From assembly GCA_965247175.1 (NCBI GenBank), contig OZ252006.1:1674001-1738000 (forward strand): a stretch of DNA of 64,000 nucleotides, in the 5' to 3' direction. A program made the translations under genes and the position numbers. Positions 17,878-25,847 of the stretch are shown here, one piece after another (the stretch's first letter is position 1; each line of letters starts with the position of its first letter). This stretch comes from JANQMX01 sp965247175. Lineage in GTDB: Bacteria; Pseudomonadota; Alphaproteobacteria; Kiloniellales; DSM-21159. The notes beneath the pieces are model-generated. The model saw only the letters and a list, made by a program, of their open reading frames with translations, made no database searches and had not been told where the DNA came from.

Positions 17878-18852
17878 TCAGGTTCGGGTGATCGCCGCCT
17901 GACCCGCCGGGGCCGCGTCCATGGCACGCTTCGTCGTCGGCGAGATGCCGGGGCGCGGCGGCAGGTTGGACGGAACCTGCACATTCCAGGCCAGACCGAG
18001 CCACTGCAGCAGCTGGATGAAATGCCAGCCGAGATCGATCTGCCCCGGGTAGAGCCCGTGCCTGGCCGAGCTCGGGAAGGCATGGTGGTTGTTGTGCCAG
18101 GCCTCACCCATGGTTGGGATGGCCAACCAGGGCACGTTGTGAGCCTGAATGACCGCGTCATCGACCATCCAATCCTGCGGCCCCTTGCTGTGGGCGTAGT
18201 AGGATATCAGCCAGTGCATGGTGGTGCAGGCCGACACCCGCACGCAGACTCCCCAAACGACCCAGGACCATCCGCCCAGCCAATAGAGCACCAGGGCAAT
18301 CGGGATTTGCTGGAGCATCCAGGTCTTCTCAAGGAAGACGATGAAACGGTCTTCCATGATGTCCGGGCCGGGGTCGAAGCCGGGCGGATTCTTCAGCTTT
18401 ATGCGGAAATTGAGGTAGTAGAAACCCTCGATGAGCAGTGGCTTGGCGTGGCGAAAGAACCAATGGCAGTCCGGCTGCCGCTGCGCCCAGTCGCGGCTGT
18501 CGTGCAGGCGAATAGTCCAGATCGGACCGCCCATGCCGACCGCCGTGCCGAACCAGAGTAGAACGTACTCCAGCCACGTCGGGCACTCGAAGCTGCGGTG
18601 GATCAGTCGCCGGTGAAAGCCTACGGAGTGGCCGGCGCAAAGGCTGACGGCGCAGGTGACGAGAAAGACCGCCACCGCGCTCCATTCGAACGTCAGTGGC
18701 GCCAGAACGATGGCGCCGAGAAACATGCTCACGTTCCAAATCGAGCGTGGCGCATCCCAAACAACCTCGCCCTCGACGGGGCTGGCTTTGTCGAGACCCG
18801 TCAGCGAGTTGACCTTGAAGGCGTCTTCGGTCGCTGTCTTGAGTTCCGTCAT
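17878..18852 (-). CDS. acyl-CoA/fatty acid desaturase
   Basis: This membrane di-iron desaturase has four or five hydrophobic segments, a first histidine box GHSVGFHRRLIHRSFE (about residues 72-87) and a third box AWHNNHH (about 258). The second box is not the usual HRxHH: the aligned stretch reads LHDSRDWAQ with a later CHWFFRHAKP. The fold and the other boxes still indicate a desaturase of the delta-9 type; the regiochemistry is unknown. The ATG at 18852 directly follows the stop of the upstream regulator; an 18-residue longer start would overlap that gene. Gene order suggests it is controlled by the ArsR and GbsR/MarR-like regulators. Confidence 0.85.
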   Translation of the reverse strand: MTELKTATEDAFKVNSLTGLDKASPVEGEVVWDAPRSIWNVSMFLGAIVLAPLTFEWSAVAVFLVTCAVSLCAGHSVGFHRRLIHRSFECPTWLEYVLLWFGTAVGMGGPIWTIRLHDSRDWAQRQPDCHWFFRHAKPLLIEGFYYLNFRIKLKNPPGFDPGPDIMEDRFIVFLEKTWMLQQIPIALVLYWLGGWSWVVWGVCVRVSACTTMHWLISYYAHSKGPQDWMVDDAVIQAHNVPWLAIPTMGEAWHNNHHAFPSSARHGLYPGQIDLGWHFIQLLQWLGLAWNVQVPSNLPPRPGISPTTKRAMDAAPAGQAAITRT

Positions 18853-18853
18853 C

Positions 18854-19390
18854 TCAAGTCCCTTTCCCCAGTCGTCTGTCGAGAAATCGGGCGGCCCGAC
18901 CGCCAAATCGAATGACCTGCCGCAGGCTGTCGGGCGACAGACGGCTGGCCTGCGTGTCTATCGCCGCCAAGTCCTCGGCGAGCGACAGGAGCTTGGCGAT
19001 CTGTCTAGGCGCGCGGCTGCCGTTCACGCTTTCTGCCGCTGCCTCGCTTCGACACTCCCGGAACAGTTCCAGCGCCGGCCCCAGCTCGCGCCGACGGCGC
19101 TCCTCCAGTGCCTTCAGCATGAGCGTCCAGGGATCGCTATCGGTCCGCCATGTCCTCGGTGAAACCTCATCGATCAGCCGGTAGTCGCTGAGCCATTCCA
19201 GCGCCTGGCCAAGTGTTGCCTGGTCGATCTCCAGCAGCGCGCAAAGTCGCCCTTCGCCGATGGGCTGCGCCTCAATGTACAGAAGTCCGTGAACGCGGCA
19301 GGGAACGCTCGGCAACCCCCAACGCGGGCCGAGTTCGGCGAGAAAATCCAGTAGACGCGCGGTCGAGCCTGTAAGCGCTTCGCCACTCAT
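18854..19390 (-). CDS. GbsR/MarR-like transcriptional regulator
   Basis: The 178-residue protein has a winged-helix region in its first 80 residues (STARLLDFLAELGPRWGLP... then GRLCALLEIDQATLGQALEWL) like the GbsR branch of the MarR superfamily, followed by a charged helical C-terminus. The ATG at 19390 overlaps the ArsR stop (ATGA), so the two regulators are coupled; the open frame extends 18 codons upstream but those residues lie within the ArsR gene. Its effector is unknown. It probably acts on this same operon or on other membrane-lipid genes. Confidence 0.75.
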   Translation of the reverse strand: MSGEALTGSTARLLDFLAELGPRWGLPSVPCRVHGLLYIEAQPIGEGRLCALLEIDQATLGQALEWLSDYRLIDEVSPRTWRTDSDPWTLMLKALEERRRRELGPALELFRECRSEAAAESVNGSRAPRQIAKLLSLAEDLAAIDTQASRLSPDSLRQVIRFGGRAARFLDRRLGKGT

Positions 19391-19692
19391 TCCCTGTCTC
19401 CAGCCTTCTTCCGATCTGCGGCAATGCGACGAGCATCCGGACAAAAGGGTGTGAGAAAGCCGTAGAGCGCGTTGGCAAGGCTGTCGGCGGCGACGCTGTA
19501 GATGACGAACTGTCCGCGCTTCTGCTCGTGCACCAGACCAGCTTCCTTCAGCACCGAGAGGTGCTTCGATATCGACGGCGTCGCCATGTCGAACTGCTCG
19601 GCGATCTCACCCACAGTCATTGGGCCACCTGCGAGGTGGTTGAGAATTCGGCGCCGCGGCTCGGACGCCAGAGCTTTGAACGGACTGGACAT
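19387..19692 (-). CDS. ArsR-family transcriptional regulator
   Basis: The 101-residue winged-helix protein carries LASEPRRRILNHLAGGPMTVGEIAEQF and the recognition helix MATPSISKHLSVLKEAGLV, typical of ArsR/SmtB repressors. It lacks the ELCVCDL metal site; the only cysteine is in FCPDARR near residue 83, so it is probably not a classical metal sensor. It leads a five-gene operon (GbsR/MarR-like regulator, desaturase, Coq4-like, MepA-like). An 11-bp inverted repeat lies between its -10 box and start codon, indicating autoregulation. Confidence 0.9.
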   Translation of the reverse strand: MSSPFKALASEPRRRILNHLAGGPMTVGEIAEQFDMATPSISKHLSVLKEAGLVHEQKRGQFVIYSVAADSLANALYGFLTPFCPDARRIAADRKKAGDRE

Positions 19693-19720
19693 AGATAATT
19701 TCCTAATTTGGAAAATATCT
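19693..19720 (-). promoter_or_regulatory. palindromic operator of the ArsR operon
   Basis: Arms AGATAATTTCC (19693-19703) and GGAAAATATCT (19710-19720) form an 11-bp inverted repeat with one mismatch around TAATTT. The palindrome abuts the ArsR start codon and touches the -10 box, where a bound ArsR dimer would block transcription. The size and position fit an ArsR-family site; binding by this protein is inferred. Confidence 0.65.
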
Positions 19721-19748
19721 AATTACGACTTGAGTCACGATATGACAA
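19720..19748 (-). promoter_or_regulatory. promoter of the ArsR operon
   Basis: On the minus strand TTGTCA (complement of 19743-19748) is separated by 17 bases from TAATTA (complement of 19720-19725), a good sigma-70 spacing, about 28 bases upstream of the ArsR start. The palindrome at 19693-19720 begins at the -10 box. Confidence 0.55.
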
Positions 19749-19887
19749 GCTGTCGCAGCTTACCTGAATGCAATAATAGGTTGCTGTCTTTGACGCTACG
19801 TTAACGAAGCAAGCCGCGGTTGCGGGTGCTATAGGTGCGCCTGGGTCGCCTCGAAGCGGGCCAGAGAGGCCCCTTCGGCAACTGCCT

Positions 19888-20568
19888 TCACTCGATCGAT
19901 GCTTGGCGCTTCCAGGCCTTCACGAGCAGGTGCGCGATCTCCAGTCCCATTGTCGCTTGAATGGCCATGCGAAGGTCGTGGTCGCGGTCAACCAGCTTCC
20001 TCAGCTCGCCCTTGTTCCAGGTGATCATGAGGGTGGGTTTTGCGGCTACGATGGTTGCGAACGACGGGAACTCCAGATTCCGTTCGAGAAAACTGGCCGT
20101 GCCGATGAAGCTGCCCGGACCAAGCTCCTCAATCTTCTTCTTCTCCATGCGTAGCTCGACCTTGCCTTCTGAAATGAGCGCGACGTCATGCAGCGCCTCG
20201 CCATGCGTCGAGATTGTCTCGTTCGGCGCCACCGACCTGACCTTGCCGATCTTGAAGAGCGCGCGCGCATGCCTTGGGTGAAGCCTGTGGAGGGCTTTTT
20301 CCCAAAGGCGCTTCTGGTCGGCGGTGAAGTGAACGGGGCGCCGGTCATAGGCCAGGCGACTGATCCAGTAGACGTTGATCGCTATGAACGCCACGTCCCA
20401 GCCGATGCCGTCCCATAAGGGGTCGGGCCGGAAATAGTAGTAGGGAATCTCGAAACAAAGAGAGACGACGGTCAGCACGCGGAGCCAAAGGATATCCCGC
20501 ATGATGTATGATGCGAGCATCAAGGCATAAGAAACATTGGCGACGATTTCGAGGTCGATGTTCGGCAT
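19888..20568 (-). CDS. Popeye-domain-like membrane cNMP-binding protein
   Basis: The 226-residue protein has three short membrane segments in its first 80 residues (VSYALMLASYIMRDILWLRVL, then VVSLCFEIPYYYF and WDVAFIAINVYWISRLAY) followed by a cyclic nucleotide-binding-like beta-roll (about 110-195) with GEALHDVALISEGKVELRM and LGPGSFIGTASFLE. This order, with the DILWLRVLTVVS segment, matches the Popeye domain of animal POPDC proteins and their bacterial relatives. The canonical phosphate-binding GExxxxRxA motif of CRP-type domains is absent. cAMP binding is inferred from the family. The gene is monocistronic; a diadenylate-forming candidate cyclase lies 4.5 kb away. Confidence 0.75.
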   Translation of the reverse strand: MPNIDLEIVANVSYALMLASYIMRDILWLRVLTVVSLCFEIPYYYFRPDPLWDGIGWDVAFIAINVYWISRLAYDRRPVHFTADQKRLWEKALHRLHPRHARALFKIGKVRSVAPNETISTHGEALHDVALISEGKVELRMEKKKIEELGPGSFIGTASFLERNLEFPSFATIVAAKPTLMITWNKGELRKLVDRDHDLRMAIQATMGLEIAHLLVKAWKRQASIE

Positions 20569-20628
20569 CTTGGTATCGGCGCTCCCCGCTCTTCCTTTGG
20601 TCGCTTAGAGTCGGCCCCCTCTGCGCCC

Positions 20629-21255
20629 CTACAGGCGCGCCTGGATCTGCGCGAAGCGCTCCAGGAAGGCATGCTTGGCGTCTGGCGGCGACACCGGCTC
20701 GAGATCAAGTGAGTCCGTCCCCAAGGCCGCGAAGCCACGCGGTCGGCTGAAGACCTTGACCGCTTCCCGTTCCGAAAAGCCGGCCAGACGGGTCGCCTCG
20801 ATGAAAGCGGCGCAGCGATCCGCCCGCTTGATCAGACCGGCCACGGCCTGAGGGGGCGTGCCCGGCAGAGAGAAGCGCAGGAAAACCGCCTGCATCAAGC
20901 GCCGCTCGAGCGCTTTGTAGTCTTGGCCGATCACGGCCTTGAAGGGGGTGATGAGGTCGCCGACCACGTACTCCGGCGCATCGTGCAGCAGCGCCGCCAA
21001 GCGCCAGGACCAAGGCAACCCTGGCTTCATCCGGCCGACCAGCTCCTCGACCAGCAACGAGTGCTGGGCCACGCTGTAAGCCCAAACACCGGTCGTCTGC
21101 CCGTTCCAGCGCGCGACGCGCGAGAGGCCCTGGGCAATATCCTCAATCTCGATGTCCAGCGGCGATGGGTCGAGCAGGTCGAGCCGCCGGCCGGAGAGCA
21201 TGCGCTGCCAGGCGCGCGGTGCCTGGTTATCCACCGTAATATCCTTAACTCTCAT
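20629..21255 (-). CDS. HD-domain phosphohydrolase (YfbR-like)
   Basis: The 208-residue protein has an HD motif with His65 (SVAQHSLLVEEL), His91-Asp92 (ALLHDAPEYVVGD) and a downstream Asp in IKRADRCAAF. The pattern resembles YfbR-type 5'-nucleotidases that dephosphorylate deoxynucleoside monophosphates. The ATG at 21255 has no clear ribosome binding site; an in-frame GTG eight codons on is preceded by AAGGA and could be the real start. The gene is divergent from dusA, 70 bases away. The substrate is uncertain. Confidence 0.75.
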   Translation of the reverse strand: MRVKDITVDNQAPRAWQRMLSGRRLDLLDPSPLDIEIEDIAQGLSRVARWNGQTTGVWAYSVAQHSLLVEELVGRMKPGLPWSWRLAALLHDAPEYVVGDLITPFKAVIGQDYKALERRLMQAVFLRFSLPGTPPQAVAGLIKRADRCAAFIEATRLAGFSEREAVKVFSRPRGFAALGTDSLDLEPVSPPDAKHAFLERFAQIQARL

Positions 21256-21310
21256 AAGGTTGAAAGGCTCAGCTATCCTAAAGGACTGTTCGCCGCTGAC
21301 CGCTTGGCCC

Positions 21311-21316
21311 TATAAT
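21311..21316 (+). promoter_or_regulatory. -10 box of dusA
   Basis: A perfect TATAAT lies only nine bases before the dusA ATG. A transcript starting six to eight bases downstream would have almost no leader. The matching -35 region is poor (GTTCGC at 17 bases). Confidence 0.45.
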
Positions 21317-21325
21317 GCCACAGTC

Positions 21326-22348
21326 ATGGTCGTCCATTATACGATACCTCTGCCGCCTGCAGCGGACAGACGCCTGTCCGTCGCGCCGATGATGGACTGG
21401 ACGGACCGCCATTGCCGGTACTTCCTGCGCAGGCTGACGCGGCGGACGCTTCTCTATACGGAGATGATTCCTGTCGGCGCAATCCTGCACGGCGACCGAG
21501 AGCGCTTCCTTGCCTTTCACCCGGAGGAGCGCCCCTTGGCTTTGCAGCTGGGCGGCGCGGACCCCGGCGCGCTGGCGGAAGCAGCAGCCGTTGCGGCCGA
21601 GTACGGCTATGACGAGGTGAATCTAAACGTCGGCTGCCCCAGCGACCGGGTTCAGAACGCACGCTTTGGCGCCTGCCTGATGGCGGAGCCGGCCTTGGTT
21701 GGGCGCTGCGTCGCGGCGATGCAGGCAGCCAGCCCCCTGCCCGTGACCGTGAAGTGCCGCATCGGTGTCGACGACCGTGACCGCTTTGAGGATCTGCAGT
21801 CCTTCGTCGACGAGGTCGCCACTGCCGGCTGCCAGAGCTTCACCGTGCATGCCCGCAAGGCCTGGCTGAGCGGCCTCAGCCCAAAGGAAAACCGCGAGAT
21901 TCCGCCGCTTCGCTACGACGACGTCTATCGTTTGAAGGAAAGCTGCAGCGGCCTGGAAATTGTCATAAATGGCGGCATCCTAACGCTCGACGAAGCGGAA
22001 CGGCACCTGGAGCGGGTCGACGGCGCCATGATCGGGCGAGCTGCCTATCAGAATCCCCAAATCCTCGCCGAGGCCGACGCGCGCCTCTTCGGCGCGACGG
22101 CACCGGCCAAGAGCCGCCACGAGGTGGTGCTCGCCATGCACGACTATGCCCAAGAGCAGAGCGCCCATGGCGTGGCGCTCAAATCGATCACGCGCCACAT
22201 GCTCGGGCTCTTCAACGGTCTGTCAGGTGCGCGCGCCTGGCGCCGTACCTTGAGCGAGACAGCCCGGAGCCCCGGCGCGGGGCCGACGCTTCTGCTGCAG
22301 GCTCTTGATGAGATTGAAAGGCGCGAAAGGCTCAGGAGCGCCGCATGA
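21326..22348 (+). CDS. dusA: tRNA-dihydrouridine synthase A
   Basis: The 340-residue flavoenzyme reduces uridine in the D-loop of tRNAs. It has the N-terminal VAPMMDWTDRHCRYFLR block, the FMN-binding barrel with NLNVGCPSDRVQNARFGACLM (the active-site cysteine is in the last part), and the IGRAAYQNPQILAE segment. The features match the DusA subfamily and the length is normal. I chose the ATG at 21326; the open frame extends another 58 codons upstream, but that stretch is antisense to the HD gene and has no family similarity. Confidence 0.93.
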   Translation: MVVHYTIPLPPAADRRLSVAPMMDWTDRHCRYFLRRLTRRTLLYTEMIPVGAILHGDRERFLAFHPEERPLALQLGGADPGALAEAAAVAAEYGYDEVNLNVGCPSDRVQNARFGACLMAEPALVGRCVAAMQAASPLPVTVKCRIGVDDRDRFEDLQSFVDEVATAGCQSFTVHARKAWLSGLSPKENREIPPLRYDDVYRLKESCSGLEIVINGGILTLDEAERHLERVDGAMIGRAAYQNPQILAEADARLFGATAPAKSRHEVVLAMHDYAQEQSAHGVALKSITRHMLGLFNGLSGARAWRRTLSETARSPGAGPTLLLQALDEIERRERLRSAA

Positions 22349-22430
22349 TTGTTGTGTTTCGCGGCACCGTCGCTTCGGCCCCCGAACCGCTTCGGCGGGG
22401 CGAGACAGTGCCATATGACCTTCACCAGAT

Positions 22431-22446
22431 CTTAAGTATTATTAAG
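22431..22446. promoter_or_regulatory. inverted repeat upstream of the lipoprotein/two-component operon
   Basis: CTTAA and TTAAG are separated by six bases (GTATTA) in an AT-rich patch 107 bases before the lipoprotein start. It resembles a two-half-site operator; the spacing is one base shorter than the CtrA consensus TTAA-N7-TTAA. The protein that binds it is unknown. Confidence 0.35.
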
Positions 22447-22553
22447 GAAGAATTGTGTGTGTAGTGTTGAGGGGCTGGTTGGACGCCTCTTCGCTGTGTT
22501 CGGCGCTCCTCGCAAGGGTGCGGAAGAGGTAACGACGGCTAGGGCGACGTAAC

Positions 22554-23228
22554 ATGACCGGTCACCCGCAGTCAGTGCTGCCGGCAGTTCGCCGACGCAA
22601 GCAAGGTGCCGTGGCTCCGCTTAGGCGCGCAGGGGCGCTTGTTGCCTTGGTCGCGCTGTCCGGATGCCTCAACTTCGACCAGCCCGAAGTTCGCGTCCTG
22701 GAGGATCCGGTCGCACCGATCGGGTCGCTCGACCTCGGCGACGACGATAAGCAGCCAAATGCCAAACCGCCCGTCCCAGACCGCAAGCCGGTCCTGGAGG
22801 TCGCGGGCGTCGTCGATCGCCCGGAGGGCATCGAGCCGCCCGAGGCCGAGAGCGAGAGAAGCAGCCGTTCGCTGGTTCTGGCTCTGAGTGGCCTCAAGGG
22901 GGGAACCAAGGTCGAGAGCTTGCTGGACAAGGATTTCGCCGATGTCATGGCGTTGCTTGGCGATCCCAGCTCCAAGCAACTGCAGAGTCCTGGCGAGATG
23001 TGGCTATTCGCCGCGAGCGACTGTACATTGCGGCTGTTTTTCTATCCCCAGGTCGAGGGAGAGAGTTTTCGGGTCCTTAGCTATGAGGCGGTCGGGGCGG
23101 CCGGTGGCTACGCGGCACAGGAATGCCTTGACATTTTGCTGGTGGAGCGCAGGGAAACGGAGAATGCGGGGGAAGATGGGGTCGGGCCAACTGGAGGCAT
23201 CCAGCTCATGAAGCGAAGGAACTCGTAA
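22554..23228 (+). CDS. predicted lipoprotein upstream of a two-component system
   Basis: The 224-residue protein has a positively charged N-terminus, a hydrophobic helix (about 27-37) and a lipobox LVALSGC with the modified Cys near residue 38. A proline-rich, acidic linker follows (about 45-110). The C-terminal domain (about 115-210) includes LLDKDFADVMALLGDPSSKQ and WLFAASDCTLRLFFYP, resembling small SmpA/BamE-like outer-membrane lipoprotein folds by eye only. It ends exactly where the response regulator begins (TAA then ATG), so it is co-transcribed and may be an accessory factor or target of that system. I do not recognise a named family. Confidence 0.7.
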   Translation: MTGHPQSVLPAVRRRKQGAVAPLRRAGALVALVALSGCLNFDQPEVRVLEDPVAPIGSLDLGDDDKQPNAKPPVPDRKPVLEVAGVVDRPEGIEPPEAESERSSRSLVLALSGLKGGTKVESLLDKDFADVMALLGDPSSKQLQSPGEMWLFAASDCTLRLFFYPQVEGESFRVLSYEAVGAAGGYAAQECLDILLVERRETENAGEDGVGPTGGIQLMKRRNS

Positions 23229-23993
23229 ATGCTGGCCGAACTTGCCCAAGACATCAGTCCAAGAGTGGTCATCGTCGACGACGATGACATGTTTCGGGAA
23301 TCGCTTGGCCTCAACCTCTCGGAAGAGGGTTTCGAGGTTGTAGACTTCAACAACGGCGAAGAAGCCCTGGATTTTTTGCTCGATGCGAGCGACCCGGACG
23401 CCATCCTGCTCGATTGGCGCATGCCGGGGATTGACGGGCTTGGCGTGCTGCGCCGCCTGCGCGAGTCGCGCAATGATGTGCCGGTCATCTTTCTGACGGT
23501 TCTGAGCGACCAGATTTACGAAGAGGCCGCGCTCAAGTTTGGCGCCGTCGACTTCATCGAGAAGTCGCGCCGTCTTTCGATCATCGTGCAGCGTCTTAAG
23601 CTGATCACCGCGGGCAGCAAGGGCTCGCAGATTCAGACCCGCGAAGAGGATAGCGAGCACGGCACCCTGAGGCGCGGAAACCTCGAGCTCAACGGCGACA
23701 TCAAGCGCGCCTACTGGAAGAGCAAGCAGGTCGATCTGACGCTGACCGAATACGCCATCGTCCACTACATGGCAGAACAGCCAGGCCGCGACGTCACCTA
23801 TCGGCAGATTTACGACCTGGTGCGCGGCAAGGACTTCGTCGCCGGCTATGGCGCCGAGGGCTATCGCGCCAACGTGCGCGCCTTCATCAAGCGCATCCGC
23901 AAGAAATTCCGCGACGTCGACGACGGCTTCGACGAGATCGAGAACTATCCCGGTTTTGGCTACAGATGGGCGGCGGGGACGACTAGCCGATGA
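23229..23993 (+). CDS. OmpR-family response regulator
   Basis: The 254-residue protein has a receiver domain (about 11-135) with the acidic pocket VDDDDMF, the phosphorylated Asp in LLDWRMPG and Thr in IFLTVLSD, and a winged-helix DNA-binding domain (about 150-250) ending IENYPGFGYRW. The lysine region reads FIEKSRR instead of the usual KPF, a variant I associate with an alphaproteobacterial subgroup near ChvI. It overlaps the kinase gene by four bases (ATGA). Its target genes are unknown. Confidence 0.9.
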   Translation: MLAELAQDISPRVVIVDDDDMFRESLGLNLSEEGFEVVDFNNGEEALDFLLDASDPDAILLDWRMPGIDGLGVLRRLRESRNDVPVIFLTVLSDQIYEEAALKFGAVDFIEKSRRLSIIVQRLKLITAGSKGSQIQTREEDSEHGTLRRGNLELNGDIKRAYWKSKQVDLTLTEYAIVHYMAEQPGRDVTYRQIYDLVRGKDFVAGYGAEGYRANVRAFIKRIRKKFRDVDDGFDEIENYPGFGYRWAAGTTSR

Positions 23994-25564
23994 TGCATGG
24001 GCGCGCTGAAAGGCGCGCGGCAGAGACAGCGCCTCGAGCGCAAATTCAATCGAAGAGAAGGCACGAAGAGCCCCGGCCGCGCGGCAACTCTCTGATCACG
24101 AAACTTGGCCTCCTGGTCATTGCGTTCGTGGCGTTGCCGGTTGTCGTCTATCAGGAATTCGAGCAGGCCTATCAGGAGAAGCAGCGGCTGCTGCTTGAAA
24201 GCGTGCGCGAGCAGGGCCGCTTGATGGCGAGCAATCTCCGCCCGCTTCTGATGCGTGACGACTCGACGCCCTTCGTCGAGCTCCCCGAGCGGCTGCAGGA
24301 GCTTGCCACGGACGAGATGGGCGTGCGCGTGCTGCTGTCGCCCAAGGACGAGACCGGCGTCGAGAGCTTCTACTTCGTCGCCTCCGCACCAACGATGGCT
24401 CCTGCCGCGCTTGAGCGTGAGCGAGCGTTGCTTGTCGACGGCGGCATTCTCGATCAACTGGTCGAGAGCTGCAGCGGCGATCTGGCCTTAGCGGTTCGGC
24501 ACCAGTCCTCCGACGGACAGGAGGAGATGCTGACCTCGATCACCCCCGTGACCACGGAAACCGGTTGCTGGGCGATCATCGGCACGCACGTGAAGGACGG
24601 CTTCCTCGGCACCTCGCTGGGTCAGCCCTACTGGCAAACCTGGGAAGTACGGCTGGCCATCGTGACCTATGCGCTCCTGACCGTGCTGGTCATGGGCATG
24701 TTCTTCACCATCTGGCGCAACATCAATAGCTTCGGCAATCAGGCCCGCATGATCCGCACGGGCCGCGCCGCGCCAGGCAGCTTCGCACGCACCAATCGCG
24801 TGCCGGAGCTGGAGATGGTGGCCGAGGAGTTCGACCGCATGACGCACTCGCTGGTCGACTCTGCCGATAGCATGCGCCGGGCGGCCGAGGACAACGCCCA
24901 TGCCTTCAAGACCCCTATCGCCATTATGCGCCAGTCACTGGAACCGCTCAGGCGCATCGTTCCGGAGGAGCACACGCGCGGGCGCCGGGCTATCGACCTC
25001 ATCGAGCAGGCCATCGACCGACTGGACCATCTGGTCAGCAGCGCGCGCCAACTGGAAGAGACGGCCGCGGAGCTGCTCGACCCGCCGCGCGAGCCGATCA
25101 ACCTCTCGCGGCTGATCGAGCGCATGATGAACTCCTACGAGGACAGCTTCGCGGCGCAGGGCGTCGGCTTCTTCGGCACGCTGCAGCCCAACGTCGTGGT
25201 GCGCGGCGGCGAGGACCTGCTCGAAACCGTCGTCGAGAACATCTTGGACAATGCCCTGGGGCTTTGCCACAAGGGCGACGAGGTCAGCATCGAGCTGACG
25301 GCGCTGGCAAACGAAGCCATCGTCACGGTTCGCGACAGCGGCCCCGGCGTTCCGCCAGGCCAGCTCGACCATATCTTCGAGCGTTATGTTTCCTTCCGCC
25401 CCACCCCGGCACGGCGCATCGTTCCCGTGCCCGAAGGCGGCAGCCATGCCGGTATCGGCCTCTGGATCGTGCGACGGAACCTGGAGGCCATCGGGGGCCG
25501 CGTCTACGCTCAGAACAATCCCGAACGCGGCCTGACCATCACCATGCGGATTCCCAAGGCTTAA
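23990..25564 (+). CDS. membrane sensor histidine kinase
   Basis: The 524-residue protein has a first membrane helix (about 36-53), a periplasmic sensor (about 55-215), a second membrane helix (about 224-245), a HAMP region, a dimerisation domain with the phospho-acceptor in DNAHAFKTPIAIM (His near 304) and an ATPase domain with N (ENILDNALGL), G1 (DSGPGVPP) and G2 (GGSHAGIGLWIV) boxes. The H-box resembles PhoQ-type kinases more than the HEIKNP of ChvG, so I give no gene name. It is cognate to the response regulator that it overlaps. Confidence 0.9.
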   Translation: MMHGRAERRAAETAPRAQIQSKRRHEEPRPRGNSLITKLGLLVIAFVALPVVVYQEFEQAYQEKQRLLLESVREQGRLMASNLRPLLMRDDSTPFVELPERLQELATDEMGVRVLLSPKDETGVESFYFVASAPTMAPAALERERALLVDGGILDQLVESCSGDLALAVRHQSSDGQEEMLTSITPVTTETGCWAIIGTHVKDGFLGTSLGQPYWQTWEVRLAIVTYALLTVLVMGMFFTIWRNINSFGNQARMIRTGRAAPGSFARTNRVPELEMVAEEFDRMTHSLVDSADSMRRAAEDNAHAFKTPIAIMRQSLEPLRRIVPEEHTRGRRAIDLIEQAIDRLDHLVSSARQLEETAAELLDPPREPINLSRLIERMMNSYEDSFAAQGVGFFGTLQPNVVVRGGEDLLETVVENILDNALGLCHKGDEVSIELTALANEAIVTVRDSGPGVPPGQLDHIFERYVSFRPTPARRIVPVPEGGSHAGIGLWIVRRNLEAIGGRVYAQNNPERGLTITMRIPKA

Positions 25565-25618
25565 ACCGTTCAGTCCAGCAAATCCCAGCTGCAGAACGAG
25601 CGGTCAAATTCCACGCCT

Positions 25619-25642
25619 AAAAAATCCCCCTCCCACAGGGGG
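25619..25642 (-). terminator. Rho-independent terminator on the minus strand
   Basis: On the minus strand a 6-bp stem CCCCCT/AGGGGG (loop GTGGG, plus-strand 25626-25642) is followed by A then six T residues. It lies about 225 bases downstream of the MATE gene stop and would end that transcript, or a minus-strand RNA, close to the 3' end of the kinase gene. Confidence 0.6.
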
Positions 25643-25804
25643 TTATCTGTCACAGCTTGATAACAACATCCGCTTCAACCACTCGCCTAAAGTATTAATG
25701 CACCTAACGGGAGCACGGGCCGGCACCAACGCAGTCCTAGCGACTCGTCACCCCATCAGCCCACGTGAGCCGTGTCGGTCCAAGCTTTCCGTGTCCCCTA
25801 GCAA

Positions 25805-25847
25805 CCGGTCAGACCCCTTTGGGGGTCTGACCGGATTTTCTTTTTTT
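25805..25847 (+). terminator. strong Rho-independent terminator
   Basis: A 12-bp stem CCGGTCAGACCC/GGGTCTGACCGG around a short loop (25805-25834) is followed by ATTTTCTTTTTTT. It is oriented for plus-strand transcripts, 240 bases downstream of the histidine kinase stop, and 20 bases before the stop codon of the convergent MATE gene. Confidence 0.85.
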
